In this document: positions 33,227 to 42,234 of the stretch, in pieces | Position numbering within the stretch: position 1 is the first letter of the stretch | Layout of the letters: each line of letters begins with the position of its first letter | NCBI RefSeq assembly: GCF_029846715.1 | Contig: NZ_JARVWW010000020.1 | Location: forward strand, 78,156 to 142,155 | DNA length: 64,000 nucleotides | Origin: Bradyrhizobium nivariense | GTDB lineage: Bacteria; Pseudomonadota; Alphaproteobacteria; Rhizobiales; Xanthobacteraceae | Direction of reading: 5' to 3' | The notes under the pieces: model-generated | Seen by the model: the letters and a program-made list of their open reading frames with translations, nothing else | Database searches by the model: none | What the model was told of the DNA's origin: nothing | Made by a program: the position numbers and the translations under genes

Positions 33227-34171
33227 CTACGGCTTCGCATCGCCCGCGTGCAGCACGGCCTTGCAGGCGGCCGGCATCTGCGCCAGCGTCATCGGCGGTT
33301 TCGGCTTCGGCGGCTCCGGCGGCGGTTTCGGGTGCAGCACGGCGTCGCTGAACCAGTAGGCGAGATCGGCGGGCTTGCAGCCTTCGTCCTCGGATTGCGA
33401 CGGCTGGCCCTCGCATTCGCCGGCGCCCGCCGGGCAGCGCATGCGGATATGGAAGTGATAGTCGTGCCCCCACCACGGCCGTACCTTCGACAGCCAGGAG
33501 CGGTCGCCCTTGGCCTCGCGGCACAGCGCCTTCTTGATCGCGGCATTGACGAAGATGCGCTGCACCGCCGGCTCCTGCGCCGCGTCGCGCAGCACCAGCA
33601 CGTGACCAGGCGTGAACATCTTGGGATCGATGTCGAGCCGGTCCTGCCGCACCATCATCACCGCCGACATCTCCTCGCGCTCCTCGCGCGATAAGCGACG
33701 GTCCGGCATCGGCGTCAGCCAGATGTCGGCATCGAGGCCGATCTGGTGGCTGGCATGGCCTGACAGCGCCGGCCCGCCGCGCGGCTGGCCGATGTCGCCG
33801 ACCAGGATGCCCGGCCATCCCGCGTCCTTGTGCGCCCTGGCCGCGAGGCGCTTGATCAGCGCGATCATCTCGGGGTGGCCGTAGCTGCGGTTACGCGACA
33901 GCCGCATCACCTGCCAATTGTCGCCGTTGAGCGGCATCTGCTCGGCGCCGCCGATACAGCCCTTGACGTAGGAGCCGATGACGTGGGCCGGTCCCTTCGA
34001 CGGCAGCAGCTTTCGTGCGAACAGCTCCTTGGCGCCAAGTTTGGGATCGTTCGGATTGGCGAGCGGCGGCAGCGATTTTGGGGTGACGCTGCCCTTGTCC
34101 TGGGCCAGCGCGTCGCCGGCGGCCAGGAGCGTCATGACGAGCAGGAGAGGGGCAAGGCGGCGGGGACTCAT
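33227..34171 (-). CDS. mepA: Penicillin-insensitive murein endopeptidase
   Basis: This is a LAS-type zinc endopeptidase of about 314 residues that cuts D-Ala-mDAP crosslinks in peptidoglycan. The start at MSPRRLAPLLLVMTLLAAGDALA gives a clean signal peptide; the longer frame to 34363 is not supported. Zinc-site motifs are present: SGHASHQIGLDADIW and HDYHFHIRMRCP, with PAGAGECEGQ following as in MepA. The C-terminus adds a proline-rich linker (KPPPEPPKPKPP) and a short tail with a Cys. It acts in the periplasm. Confidence 0.93.
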   Translation of the reverse strand: MSPRRLAPLLLVMTLLAAGDALAQDKGSVTPKSLPPLANPNDPKLGAKELFARKLLPSKGPAHVIGSYVKGCIGGAEQMPLNGDNWQVMRLSRNRSYGHPEMIALIKRLAARAHKDAGWPGILVGDIGQPRGGPALSGHASHQIGLDADIWLTPMPDRRLSREEREEMSAVMMVRQDRLDIDPKMFTPGHVLVLRDAAQEPAVQRIFVNAAIKKALCREAKGDRSWLSKVRPWWGHDYHFHIRMRCPAGAGECEGQPSQSEDEGCKPADLAYWFSDAVLHPKPPPEPPKPKPPMTLAQMPAACKAVLHAGDAKP

Positions 34172-34578
34172 GCTGACATCCTTATATCCCAACACCGCGT
34201 CAGGGTTAAGAAACCGTCCTTCGGCTGAAATATCGTCCAAAAGTCGCAATTCCCTCGCGCGGGGCCGGCCGATTTTTAACGACGCGATAACCCTCTCACG
34301 CATTGACCAAAATTCGTGCGTGGGATGCGTACTCACTCCCTTCTGCATGCAATCGCGCGCCATCTCGGAAATGATTCAAGGCAGCGCGCAATTTTGTGCC
34401 ATCTCGTTCTCCGATGACGACGACGCGATGCGCTTGGCGCGCCAGTTGACGCTGCCAAGCCTCGCAAACGGGCAATCAGGGCTGCTTTCTTTGCGGCCGC
34501 CAGACCGTGCGCCCAACCGTCGACCCACCCAAGATTACTTTTTTTTCAGACACTTGCTCCAAAACTTGCGGTCGCTGA
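34172..34578. other. Gene-free divergent intergenic region
   Basis: These 407 bp between mepA and the GGDEF-EAL gene have lower GC in places and a T-run near 34539-34547. Frames that cross the region show no protein-like composition. It should hold both divergent promoters, but I cannot name a defined box. No repeat of the families listed elsewhere was seen. Confidence 0.45.
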
Positions 34579-36813
34579 GTGCGACTGGGACGAGTGAAGT
34601 TGAGTTTGGGGTCTCGAAGAACAAAACGACGAAACGGAAGCGTGCTTGCCCACGCCGGCCAACGGCCGCGCAAGCCGCGTTTCGCGCGCGCGCCTCATCC
34701 CCGGTCCGAACGCGACGAAGTTCTGCAGAGCCGCGCCGAGGCTGAGGCCGCGATCGCGGAAGCGCGCAAATCCCATGAGCGCCTGCGCCAGGCCATCGAG
34801 ATCCTGCCGCAGGGCATCGTGTTTCTCGATGCCGAGGGCCGCTACGTCCTCTGGAACAAGCAATACGCCGAGATCTACAGCAAGACCGCCGATCTGTTCG
34901 AGGAAGGCGCCCGCCTCGAGGACACGCTACGCATCGGTGTCGCCCGCGGCGACTATCCCGAGGCTGCCGGCCACGAGGAAGAATGGATCGCCGAGCGGCT
35001 GCAAAAACTCTATCAGCCCGGCGCGCGCCACGAGCAGCAGCTGGCGGACGGCCGCGTCATCCTGATCGATGAGCGGCTGACCGAGGACGGCGGCGTGGTC
35101 GGCCTGCGCGTCGACATCACCGAGTTGAAGCAGCGCGAGGCCTCGTTCCGCCTGCTGTTCGACGGCAATCCCGTCCCCATGATCGTCTGCGCGCTGGACG
35201 ACGAGCGCATCCTCGGCGTCAACGATGCTGCGGTCGCCCATTACGGCTACAGCCGGGTCGACTTCGAGCGGCTGAAAATCCGCTCCTTGCAGGCTTTCGA
35301 CAGCGAGCCGCCCTGGACCACCGATCCGACCGGCGAGGAGCAGGCCGGGCGCACCTGGAAGCACGTCAAGGCCGACGGCGCTCTGATCGACCTTGCGATC
35401 TATTCCCGCGAACTGACCTATGCCGAGCGGCCCGCGGTGCTGCTCGCGCTGATGGACATCACCGAGCGCAAGCGCGCCGAGGCGCGGCTGGCCTTCATGG
35501 CCCAGCATGACGGGCTGACCGGCCTGCCCAATCGCAATTTGCTGCGCCAGCAGGTCGACGAGATGCTGCTGCATACAAGGCGCAGCACCGACAAGGTCGC
35601 CCTGCTGATGCTGGGGCTCGACAATTTCAAGGCGGTCAACGACACGCTGGGACACGCGGTCGGCGACAAGCTCTTGCGCGGCGTCGCCAAGCGGCTGCGC
35701 TCCACCTTGCGCGAGGAAGACGCGCTGGCCCGGCTGAACTCGGACGAGTTCGCGATCGTGCAGAGCGGCCTGACGCGCCCCGAGGACGCGGTGCTGCTGG
35801 CGAAGCGCTTGCTGGAAGCCATCGCCGATCCCTATCTGCTCGACGGCCATTCCGTGGTGATCGGCGCCTCCATCGGCATCGCGATGGCGCCGGGCGACGG
35901 CGATGATTCCGAAAAGCTGCTCAAGAGCGCCGGCATGGCGCTGTCGCGCGCCAAGCTGGATGCCCGCGGCACGTTCGCCTTCTTCGAGGCCGCACTCGAC
36001 GCCAAAGCGCAGAGCCGGCGCAAGATCGAGGTCGAGCTGCGCGACGCGATCCAGAACGACGTGCTGCGGCCGTATTATCAGCCGCTGATCGACCTCCAGA
36101 GCGGCCGCATCACCGGCTTCGAGGCGCTGGTGCGCTGGCCGCATGCGGAACGCGGCATGGTCTCGCCGGCCGAGTTCATTCCGGTGGCGGAAGAAACCGG
36201 GCTGATCAATCCGCTCGGCGGGTTGATGCTGCGCCGCGCGTGCTTCGATGCCGCGACCTGGCCCGACGACGTCCGCGTCGCCGTCAATCTGTCGCCGCTC
36301 CAGTTTCGCAGCGGCAATCTGCTCTCGGTGGTCACGGACGCGCTGAAGCATTCCGGCCTGCCGCCGCGGCGGCTCGAGCTCGAGATCACGGAGACGCTGC
36401 TGCTGGAGAAGAGCGCCCAGGTGCTGGCGACGCTGCATGCGCTGCGCGCGCTCGGCGTGCGCATCTCGATGGACGATTTCGGCACCGGCTATTCCAGCCT
36501 CAGCTATTTGCGCAGCTTTCCCTTCGACAAGATCAAGATCGACCAGTCCTTCGTGCGCGATCTCGGCGCCAACCGCGAGGCCCAGGCGATCATCCGCTCC
36601 ATCGTCAGCCTCGGCAAGGGCCTCGGCGTCACCATCACCGCCGAGGGCGTCGAGACCGAAGCCGAGCTGAGCTGTCTCCGGGCCGAAGGCTGCGACGAAG
36701 GCCAGGGCTATCTGTTCAGCAAGGCCCGGCCGAACGCCGAGATCGTCAGCCTGCTGGCTGCGCAGCGCGGCATCGATGCCGTGGACGACGAGGACGCCGC
36801 GCTGGTGGCGTGA
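34579..36813 (+). CDS. PAS-PAS-GGDEF-EAL protein with degenerate GGDEF, probable c-di-GMP phosphodiesterase
   Basis: This 744-residue protein has a basic N-terminus, a coiled segment (SRAEAEAAIAEARKSHERLRQAI), two PAS domains (near 75-185 and 190-305), a GGDEF domain (about 315-475) and an EAL domain (about 490-735). The cyclase site reads N387-S-D-E-F instead of GGDEF, and the usual metal-binding Asp upstream is Gly346 (LGLDNFKAVND). The EAL site is complete: E515-A-L, VAVNLSPLQF, LEITET, MDDFGTGYSS, DKIKIDQSFV, ITAEGVE. I infer c-di-GMP hydrolysis without synthesis. The start (GTG 34579) is uncertain; a TTG near 34600 has a better ribosome-binding site. Confidence 0.85.
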   Translation: MRLGRVKLSLGSRRTKRRNGSVLAHAGQRPRKPRFARAPHPRSERDEVLQSRAEAEAAIAEARKSHERLRQAIEILPQGIVFLDAEGRYVLWNKQYAEIYSKTADLFEEGARLEDTLRIGVARGDYPEAAGHEEEWIAERLQKLYQPGARHEQQLADGRVILIDERLTEDGGVVGLRVDITELKQREASFRLLFDGNPVPMIVCALDDERILGVNDAAVAHYGYSRVDFERLKIRSLQAFDSEPPWTTDPTGEEQAGRTWKHVKADGALIDLAIYSRELTYAERPAVLLALMDITERKRAEARLAFMAQHDGLTGLPNRNLLRQQVDEMLLHTRRSTDKVALLMLGLDNFKAVNDTLGHAVGDKLLRGVAKRLRSTLREEDALARLNSDEFAIVQSGLTRPEDAVLLAKRLLEAIADPYLLDGHSVVIGASIGIAMAPGDGDDSEKLLKSAGMALSRAKLDARGTFAFFEAALDAKAQSRRKIEVELRDAIQNDVLRPYYQPLIDLQSGRITGFEALVRWPHAERGMVSPAEFIPVAEETGLINPLGGLMLRRACFDAATWPDDVRVAVNLSPLQFRSGNLLSVVTDALKHSGLPPRRLELEITETLLLEKSAQVLATLHALRALGVRISMDDFGTGYSSLSYLRSFPFDKIKIDQSFVRDLGANREAQAIIRSIVSLGKGLGVTITAEGVETEAELSCLRAEGCDEGQGYLFSKARPNAEIVSLLAAQRGIDAVDDEDAALVA

Positions 36814-36856
36814 TGCTGCAGTTCGCCATGAATTTCCTAAGGTAAGGGACGCGCTG

Positions 36857-37078
36857 CTCTTTCACTCCCTCGCCCCGTTCTTACGGGGAGAGGGTGGGGT
36901 GAGGGGCGCCTCCGCGAGCTCGGCTCGAAGTATATGCGCCCATCATGCGCGTCGGATCGACCTTTGCTCTGGTCGGCATGTTGCCTTGCCCCTCACCCGG
37001 ATCGCGCCGGACGATGCTTCGCATCGCCGGGGACGATCCGACCTCTCCCCGCAAAGAGCGGGGAGAGGTTGAGCAAGC
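36857..37078. repeat. Cluster of CTCTCCCCGC-type intergenic repeats
   Basis: Two purine/pyrimidine-rich palindromic units lie here. One near 36870-36910 (CTTACGGGGAGAGGGTGGGG) and one near 37041-37070 (CTCTCCCCGCAAAGAGCGGG) are in opposite orientation. A small palindrome (GGCGATGCGAAGCATCGTCC, read on the minus strand) lies in between, at about 37011-37034. This is a repeat family seen between genes in Bradyrhizobium. No gene. Confidence 0.75.
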
Positions 37079-37088
37079 CCGCCGGCCT

Positions 37089-38240
37089 TCAATTGCTCGT
37101 CAAAATCACCCTGCCGACATCCTCGTAATGCGTGTCGCGCGCCTGGATCTGCTGGGCGATGGCGTGCATGTCGCGAAACCGCCGCTCGAACGGATTGCTG
37201 CGGAATACGGCGGTCGCGCCGACCATGTGATAGGCGGTATCGACCACGCGTGCCGATTGATGGATGGTCCAGGTCGCGGCGAGCCTGATAGCGCTGCGAT
37301 GCGCCGCGCTGAACTCCCCGGTCGCGCCGAGATCGCGCCACATCGCATTCGCTGTGGCATACAGATACGCGCGCGCGGCACGCAAATCGCCCTCGGTGCG
37401 GCCGATCAGGCCGTGGACCGCCTGATTGTCGCGCATGGCGCTTGCCGCGAGCGACTGGTGCTTGCCTCGCGCCAGCGCGATCGCCGCATCCAGCGTGGCG
37501 CGCGCCACGCCGAGCGACACAGCGGCAAAGCCAAGGCTGAAGGTCGAGCCGGTCCCGATCCTGTAGAGCGGCCCCTTCTCGCGCAGCGCCGAGGGCACGT
37601 CACGAAACGCGGTGAAACGTTCGGGAATGAAGAGATAGCTCACCTCGTAGGAATCGGTGCCGGTGCCGGCAAGCCCGATCGCTTGCCAAACGTCGTGCAG
37701 CACGGCGCTCGTCGCAGGAAACAAAATGGTGCGCACCTCCGCCGACCCGTCGGCATTCTTGCGCGGCGAGCCGTCGCTGCCGACAATTCGGACATGCGCG
37801 CCCAGCCAGTTCGCCTGCCGCGAGCCCGAGGCAAAATCCCAGCGCGCCGTGACGCGATAGCCGCCCTCGACCGCCCGCGCCTCGTGCGCAATCGCGCCCC
37901 AGGCGAGGATGCCAGGCTGTGTGTTGAAGATCTCCTGCGCGGTGTCGTGGTCGAGCGAAGCCGCGATCATCGCGCAGACGCTGCATTGGCCGAGGCACCA
38001 GGCGGTGGAAGCATCTGCCTTCGCGATCTCCTCCAGTATCTGCATGAAGGCTTCCGGCGCAGCCTCGGCGCCACCAAGACTCTGCGGCAGCAGCGCGCGA
38101 TAGAGCCCGTTCTCGATCAGCGCGTTGACGACAGCCGGCGTCAGCCGCCGTGTCCGCTCGATCTCGTCAGCCTCGCCCGAAATGAGCGGCGCAAGTGCGC
38201 GGGCACGTTCGACGAGGCCAACTCCGGGCGTTGCGTTCAT
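37089..38240 (-). CDS. Acyl-CoA-dehydrogenase-like flavoprotein, group D monooxygenase type
   Basis: This approximately 383-residue protein has the acyl-CoA dehydrogenase fold. The N-terminal helices include GLYRALLPQSLGG and ASTAWCLGQCSVCAMIAAS; the middle strand domain has ARWDFASGSRQANWLGAHV; the C-terminal helical bundle ends in HMVGATAVFRSNPFERRFRDMHAIAQQ. This last stretch is typical of flavin-dependent monooxygenases such as DszC and HpaB relatives, which use reduced flavin from a partner reductase. The usual catalytic glutamate of true dehydrogenases is not evident. No reductase is adjacent. ATG at 38258 is an alternative start. Confidence 0.8.
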   Translation of the reverse strand: MNATPGVGLVERARALAPLISGEADEIERTRRLTPAVVNALIENGLYRALLPQSLGGAEAAPEAFMQILEEIAKADASTAWCLGQCSVCAMIAASLDHDTAQEIFNTQPGILAWGAIAHEARAVEGGYRVTARWDFASGSRQANWLGAHVRIVGSDGSPRKNADGSAEVRTILFPATSAVLHDVWQAIGLAGTGTDSYEVSYLFIPERFTAFRDVPSALREKGPLYRIGTGSTFSLGFAAVSLGVARATLDAAIALARGKHQSLAASAMRDNQAVHGLIGRTEGDLRAARAYLYATANAMWRDLGATGEFSAAHRSAIRLAATWTIHQSARVVDTAYHMVGATAVFRSNPFERRFRDMHAIAQQIQARDTHYEDVGRVILTSN

Positions 38241-38322
38241 GCGCGTTTTCTCGCCCATTCTGTCGTGAGCGGTAAGAGACGCGATGGTGGTCTATTTGGT
38301 CGGGAGGATCAAGGTGGTGCGG

Positions 38323-38368
38323 CCGTCATTCCGGGGAGCGCAAACCTGAAGTGCGGAATCCAGAGATG
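38323..38368. repeat. Single unit of a GTCATTCCGGGG-type repeat
   Basis: The stretch beginning CCGTCATTCCGGGGAGCGCA and ending GCGGAATCCAGAGATG matches the common Bradyrhizobium intergenic repeat that reads like one half of a palindrome. No matching inverted half was seen nearby. Confidence 0.6.
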
Positions 38369-38500
38369 ATGGCGCAAGCTTTCAGAAGCGCGCGCCGGCC
38401 CAAGAAACAAGTACGGCCGCTCGGACGTTATCGCCTTTGAGAAGAACATGATATTCTTCCAAAACAGGCAGCGATTTTGGCCTCCAACCGGCAGCGGCAA

Positions 38501-39901
38501 ATGTCCTCGTCTGATGCCCCGATGAAACGCACTGACGCAGCCCGCCGAGGGCGGAGAAGGGGGAAGACCCTACTGCTGATTTTGGCCATTGGATTTCTCG
38601 TTTTCGGAGCCGCTGCGGGCACACTGTATTATGCGCTGCGGCCGATAACTCTCCGGATTGCCGTCGGACCGCCTGGAAGCAACGATCACAAAGTGGTCGA
38701 GGCGATGACCGAGGCCTTTGCCAACGAAAGCAGGACCGTGAGACTGTCTCCGATCGCGACTGCCGGGGCGGCCGAAGCTCTCGCTCTGCTCGGTGCCGGC
38801 AAGGCCGACCTTGCGGTCGGTCGCGGCGATCTGGAGATGCCGGCGGACGCGCAAACAGTCGTCATCTTGCGCAAGAATTTCGTCGTGCTGTGGTCTTCTC
38901 CGGGACCTGCGGCTAAGGGCTCCAAGCGAAAGCCCGCGCCGAAAATCAAGGAGGTCGCCGATCTCGCCGGGCGCAAGGTGGGGGTGATCGGCGCGACCCC
39001 GGCAAACGCCGCGTTGCTGAGAGTCATCCTGAGCGCCGCCGGTGTGCAGCCGGACAAGGTCACGGTCACCCAATTCGGCACGGGTCAAATCGACGAACTG
39101 GCGCGCGACCCGACCCTCGACGCCTTCATGGCGGTCGGCCCGCTCGACAGCAAGATAACCGCCGACGCGGTCGCCGCAACCGCCCGGAGGCGCGGCGAGC
39201 CGAAATTTCTCGCGATCGACGCATCGGAAGCAATCGCCTTGAAGCATCCGCGTTATGAATCGGAGGAAATTCCGCCAAGCATTTTCAATGCGAGTCCAGC
39301 CTGGCCGGATGACAAGGTGGAGACTGTCAGTGTCAGCCATTTGATCGTCGCACGGAAAGCCTTGTCCGAAACGACAGTGGCGGCGTTTTACCGCCAGCAA
39401 TTCGCGCTCCGGCAGGCGATTGCAAGGCAAGTGCCTGGCGCCGCGCAAATCACCAAGCCGGACACCGAGAAAGAAGCCGAGCTGCCGGTACACCGGGGAG
39501 CGGCGGCCGTGATCGACGGAACTGAGCGCACCTTCCTCGACAGATATGGCGACTACTTCTGGTTTGCGCTCCTGCTTCTCTCCGGGATTGGTTCGGCCGG
39601 CGCTTGGCTGCGTCAATATCTAAATCGGGATGAAAGGGACGAGAACACCAGCCATCGCAACAGAATTCTGGCCATGGTTTCCAAGGTGCGCACCGCGGAA
39701 TTCGATCACGAACTGCTGGCCATGCAGCAGGAGGTCGACGCCATCATCGAGGAAACGCTCGGCTGCTACGATGACGGCGCCGTCGAGGAGGAGGAACTGG
39801 CAGCCTTTGGCCTGGTGCTCGAACTGTTCGATCATGCCCTCGTCGAGAGGCGCGCAGCGTTGCAAACGGCTCCTTCGAACGTGCTCGCCGCGCGGCGGTA
39901 G
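38501..39901 (+). CDS. TAXI-type solute-binding protein anchored in the membrane
   Basis: This is an approximately 466-residue TAXI-family (TRAP-associated extracytoplasmic) receptor. The N-terminal anchor is KTLLLILAIGFLVFGAAAGTLYYAL. The binding domain begins ITLRIAVGPPGSNDHKVVEAMTEAF and contains LGAGKADLAVGRGDLEMPADAQTV and KVGVIGATPANAALLRVIL. A second helix (YFWFALLLLSGIGSAGAWL) near residue 355 leads to a cytoplasmic acidic tail of about 90 residues. No TRAP permease gene is adjacent, so it may be a sensor or work with a distant permease. Alternative starts: TTG 38477 and ATG 38522. Confidence 0.83.
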   Translation: MSSSDAPMKRTDAARRGRRRGKTLLLILAIGFLVFGAAAGTLYYALRPITLRIAVGPPGSNDHKVVEAMTEAFANESRTVRLSPIATAGAAEALALLGAGKADLAVGRGDLEMPADAQTVVILRKNFVVLWSSPGPAAKGSKRKPAPKIKEVADLAGRKVGVIGATPANAALLRVILSAAGVQPDKVTVTQFGTGQIDELARDPTLDAFMAVGPLDSKITADAVAATARRRGEPKFLAIDASEAIALKHPRYESEEIPPSIFNASPAWPDDKVETVSVSHLIVARKALSETTVAAFYRQQFALRQAIARQVPGAAQITKPDTEKEAELPVHRGAAAVIDGTERTFLDRYGDYFWFALLLLSGIGSAGAWLRQYLNRDERDENTSHRNRILAMVSKVRTAEFDHELLAMQQEVDAIIEETLGCYDDGAVEEEELAAFGLVLELFDHALVERRAALQTAPSNVLAARR

Positions 39902-39958
39902 GCGAAACTGGCCTTGGTATCTTAGCTTCGCTTCCTCCGCAGCTTCGATCGGTCTGGA

Positions 39959-40059
39959 TCGTAGGATGGGTAGAGCGGAAGCGAAACCCATCAAACTTCA
40001 TGATACTACGTCCGCCCGCCAGAGCGATGGGTTTCGCAAGAGCTCAACCCATCCTACGA
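39959..40059. repeat. Palindromic repeat, family D (TCGTAGGATGGG type)
   Basis: Inverted 34-nt arms (39959-39992 and 40026-40059) match at the outer 10-11 bp and the inner GATGGGTTTCGC, with a mismatched middle. It lies downstream of the TAXI gene and of the convergent marR gene. It is a well-spread intergenic repeat type in this group. Confidence 0.85.
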
Positions 40060-40114
40060 GCTGAGATACCGACAGCGCACGCAAGCACGCCTTCTCTCGT
40101 GGGTCGTATCCGTT

Positions 40115-40594
40115 TCAGCCCTGCGGGTGGTCCTTCATGGCATCTGCGAATTTGCGCATGAGCCTCACAAGGTCATCGATCTCGGCCGGCTTCCAGCTTG
40201 CGAAGATCGCGGTGCCGATCCGCTCGCGCGCCGCATCGATATGCACAGTCATTTCCTTGCCTTGCCTGGTCACCACCGCCTCGCGCACGCGCCGATCGGT
40301 TTCGTTCGCCTGACGATCCACCAAACCAAGGCTCTCGAGCTTTGCGACCTGCCTGCTGACCGTCGTGTGATCGCGGCCGGTTCTCGCGGCCAGCTCCACG
40401 ATGCTGATTGGCCCCAGCCGTTCGATGCCCACAAGCAGGGGGAAGAGTGCCCGATCGAGCCGAATACCCGCTTCCTTGATCAGGACCTCATCGCGATCCG
40501 GCCGGTTTATGACACTCACGATGTCAAGCAGCGCGCCGTGGATCACGCGGATCTGTTCCGAGATGCGTGTATTTTGCACGTTTTTTGTTGACAT
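40115..40594 (-). CDS. MarR-family transcription regulator
   Basis: This is a 159-residue winged-helix regulator. The start at MSTKNVQNTRISEQIR follows GGAGAAGC. The DNA-binding region is LGPISIVELAARTGRDHTTVSRQVAKLESLGLVDRQANETDRRVREAVVT, a standard MarR wing. Helices at both ends form the dimer. It is divergent from the FAD monooxygenase gene. A 16-bp operator candidate overlaps its own first codons (40566-40581), and an inverted identical copy sits before the monooxygenase (40613-40628). MarR proteins are usually released from DNA by small aromatic ligands, so the monooxygenase substrate is a plausible inducer. Confidence 0.92.
   Translation of the reverse strand: MSTKNVQNTRISEQIRVIHGALLDIVSVINRPDRDEVLIKEAGIRLDRALFPLLVGIERLGPISIVELAARTGRDHTTVSRQVAKLESLGLVDRQANETDRRVREAVVTRQGKEMTVHIDAARERIGTAIFASWKPAEIDDLVRLMRKFADAMKDHPQG
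40566..40581. promoter_or_regulatory. MarR operator candidate CGTGTATTTTGCACGT
   Basis: This 16-bp element lies inside the first codons of marR. Its exact reverse complement is at 40613-40628. Binding here would block marR elongation, giving autorepression (inference). Confidence 0.75.
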
Positions 40595-40628
40595 GATTCT
40601 GCTTCTCCGATTACGTGCAAAATACACG
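40588..40628 (+). promoter_or_regulatory. Monooxygenase promoter with overlapping operator ACGTGCAAAATACACG
   Basis: A consensus -35 box TTGACA at 40588-40593 is followed 17 bp later by a weak -10 (TTACGT, 40611-40616). The operator copy at 40613-40628 covers the -10 and presumed start site, 14 bp before the ATG at 40642. This arrangement fits repression by the neighbouring MarR protein. Confidence 0.65.
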
Positions 40629-40641
40629 GAAAGGAGAGATC

Positions 40642-42159
40642 ATGACAACCAGGTATGAAACCGAGGTGCTTATCTGCGGCGCCGGCGCGGCCGGATTGAC
40701 GCTGGCAATCGAACTCGCCCGGCGCGGCGTGCCGTTCCGCCTGATCGAGAAGATGGACGATGCATTCCGTGGCTCTCGCGGGAAGGGCATTCAGCCGCGA
40801 ACCCAGGAGATCTTTGAGGACCTCGGCATTCTCGATCGCTTGGTCGCTGCCGGTGGCCTGTACCCGATGCCGCGCGAGTATCGTCCCGATGGCAGCTTTT
40901 CCGAGAAGACTCCGTTCGAGCCGTCAGAGCCAAGCGCAGCCGAGCCCTTCCACATTCCGCTCATGGTGCCGCAGTTCTTGACCGAGCGGGTGATGCGAGA
41001 ACGCCTGCTCGAGCTTGGCTATGAGCCGGAGTTCGGCTGCGAACTGGTCTCCTTCGAGCAGGACGAGGATGGCGTGACCGCGCGTCTCGCCCGGAAGTCC
41101 GCAGAGGAGGTCATCCGTGTTCGCTACCTTGTCGGCACGGACGGCGGGCGCAGCTTCGTTCGCAAGACGCTCGGCATCGATTTTCCGGGCAAGACACTGG
41201 GCGTCCGCGCCGTCGTTGCCGATGTCAATTTGACCGGCTTCGGGCGCGACGCCTGGCACCGCTTCAACGAGGGCGACATGGAGCGGCAGATCTCGGTCTG
41301 CCCACTGGCAGGCACCGAACTGTTTCAGCTGCAAGCCCCCGTTCCGCTCGAGGGAGATGTCGATCTGTCCGAGGACGGCCTCACCGCGATGTTGACCGGA
41401 CGCACCGGCCGGAAAGATGTTTGCGTTCACTTGGTAACCTGGGCCTCGGCCTTCACCATGAACGCGCGCCTCGCCGACCGTTACCGGCTTGACCGCGTCT
41501 TCCTGGCGGGCGACGCCGCGCACACACATCCGCCAACCGGCGGCCTGGGGCTCAATACCAGCGTTCAGGACGCCTATAACCTCGGATGGAAGCTTGCGGC
41601 CGTGCTCGCCTCTCGGGCTCCGGCTGCGCTTCTCGACACCTACGAGGAAGAACGGCGGCCCATCGCGGCGGCGACGCTGGGACTGGCGACCAAGTTGCTG
41701 GCTGCGACCAAGCGAGGAGACAGCCGGCGCGGCAGAGAGGTTCAGCAACTGGACATCGGTTATGCGGGCTCCCCGTTGGCGCTGGACGCGCCCGAGCGTC
41801 GCGGCCTCATCGTTGCAGGAAACCGTGCACCCGATGCACCGCTTCAGGGTTCGGCAGGCAAGACGCGGCGGCTGTTTGAGCTGTTCGCCGGGTCCCATTG
41901 GACGCTTCTCGCGTTCAACGCGGAGCGGAACCTCATAGCGCCACGCGCCGGTCTGCACATTCATCACATTGGTGCCGGCGGAGACCTTGCCGACAGCGAC
42001 GGTTATTTCGAAGGCGCCTACGCGCCTGAGCCAGGTCAATGGTGGCTGGTGCGGCCGGACGGATATGTCGGTGCGGTGGTCTCGTCATTCGATGTGGAGC
42101 GGCTGGATGGCTACTTCGCGACTGTCGGGCTTGTCGGGGAGACCGAGGTCAGTGGCTAA
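40642..42159 (+). CDS. FAD-dependent aromatic-ring monooxygenase
   Basis: This is a 505-residue single-component flavoprotein hydroxylase of the PheA/TfdB/MhpA group. The ATG at 40642 follows GGAGAG. The FAD-binding Rossmann motif is LICGAGAAGLTLAIELARRG, the mid motif is YLVGTDGGRS, and the flavin-ribityl site is FLAGDAAHTHPPTGGLGLNTSVQDAYNLGWKLAA. The C-terminal 120 residues form the thioredoxin-like fold seen in phenol hydroxylases. It probably hydroxylates an aromatic compound using NAD(P)H and O2. Regulated by the divergent MarR protein; no ring-cleavage gene is adjacent. Confidence 0.9.
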   Translation: MTTRYETEVLICGAGAAGLTLAIELARRGVPFRLIEKMDDAFRGSRGKGIQPRTQEIFEDLGILDRLVAAGGLYPMPREYRPDGSFSEKTPFEPSEPSAAEPFHIPLMVPQFLTERVMRERLLELGYEPEFGCELVSFEQDEDGVTARLARKSAEEVIRVRYLVGTDGGRSFVRKTLGIDFPGKTLGVRAVVADVNLTGFGRDAWHRFNEGDMERQISVCPLAGTELFQLQAPVPLEGDVDLSEDGLTAMLTGRTGRKDVCVHLVTWASAFTMNARLADRYRLDRVFLAGDAAHTHPPTGGLGLNTSVQDAYNLGWKLAAVLASRAPAALLDTYEEERRPIAAATLGLATKLLAATKRGDSRRGREVQQLDIGYAGSPLALDAPERRGLIVAGNRAPDAPLQGSAGKTRRLFELFAGSHWTLLAFNAERNLIAPRAGLHIHHIGAGGDLADSDGYFEGAYAPEPGQWWLVRPDGYVGAVVSSFDVERLDGYFATVGLVGETEVSG

Positions 42160-42215
42160 GCGATAACCGTATGGCCCTGGGGCACGCCGCGCCTTCGGCG
42201 TCGAATGAAGAACGA

Positions 42216-42234
42216 GAAGCCCCACAAGGGCTTC
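42216..42234 (+). terminator. Stem-loop after the monooxygenase, candidate terminator
   Basis: GAAGCCC and GGGCTTC pair perfectly around CACAA, about 57 bp after the monooxygenase stop. Only a weak T stretch (CTGTTT) follows, so confidence is low. Confidence 0.4.
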
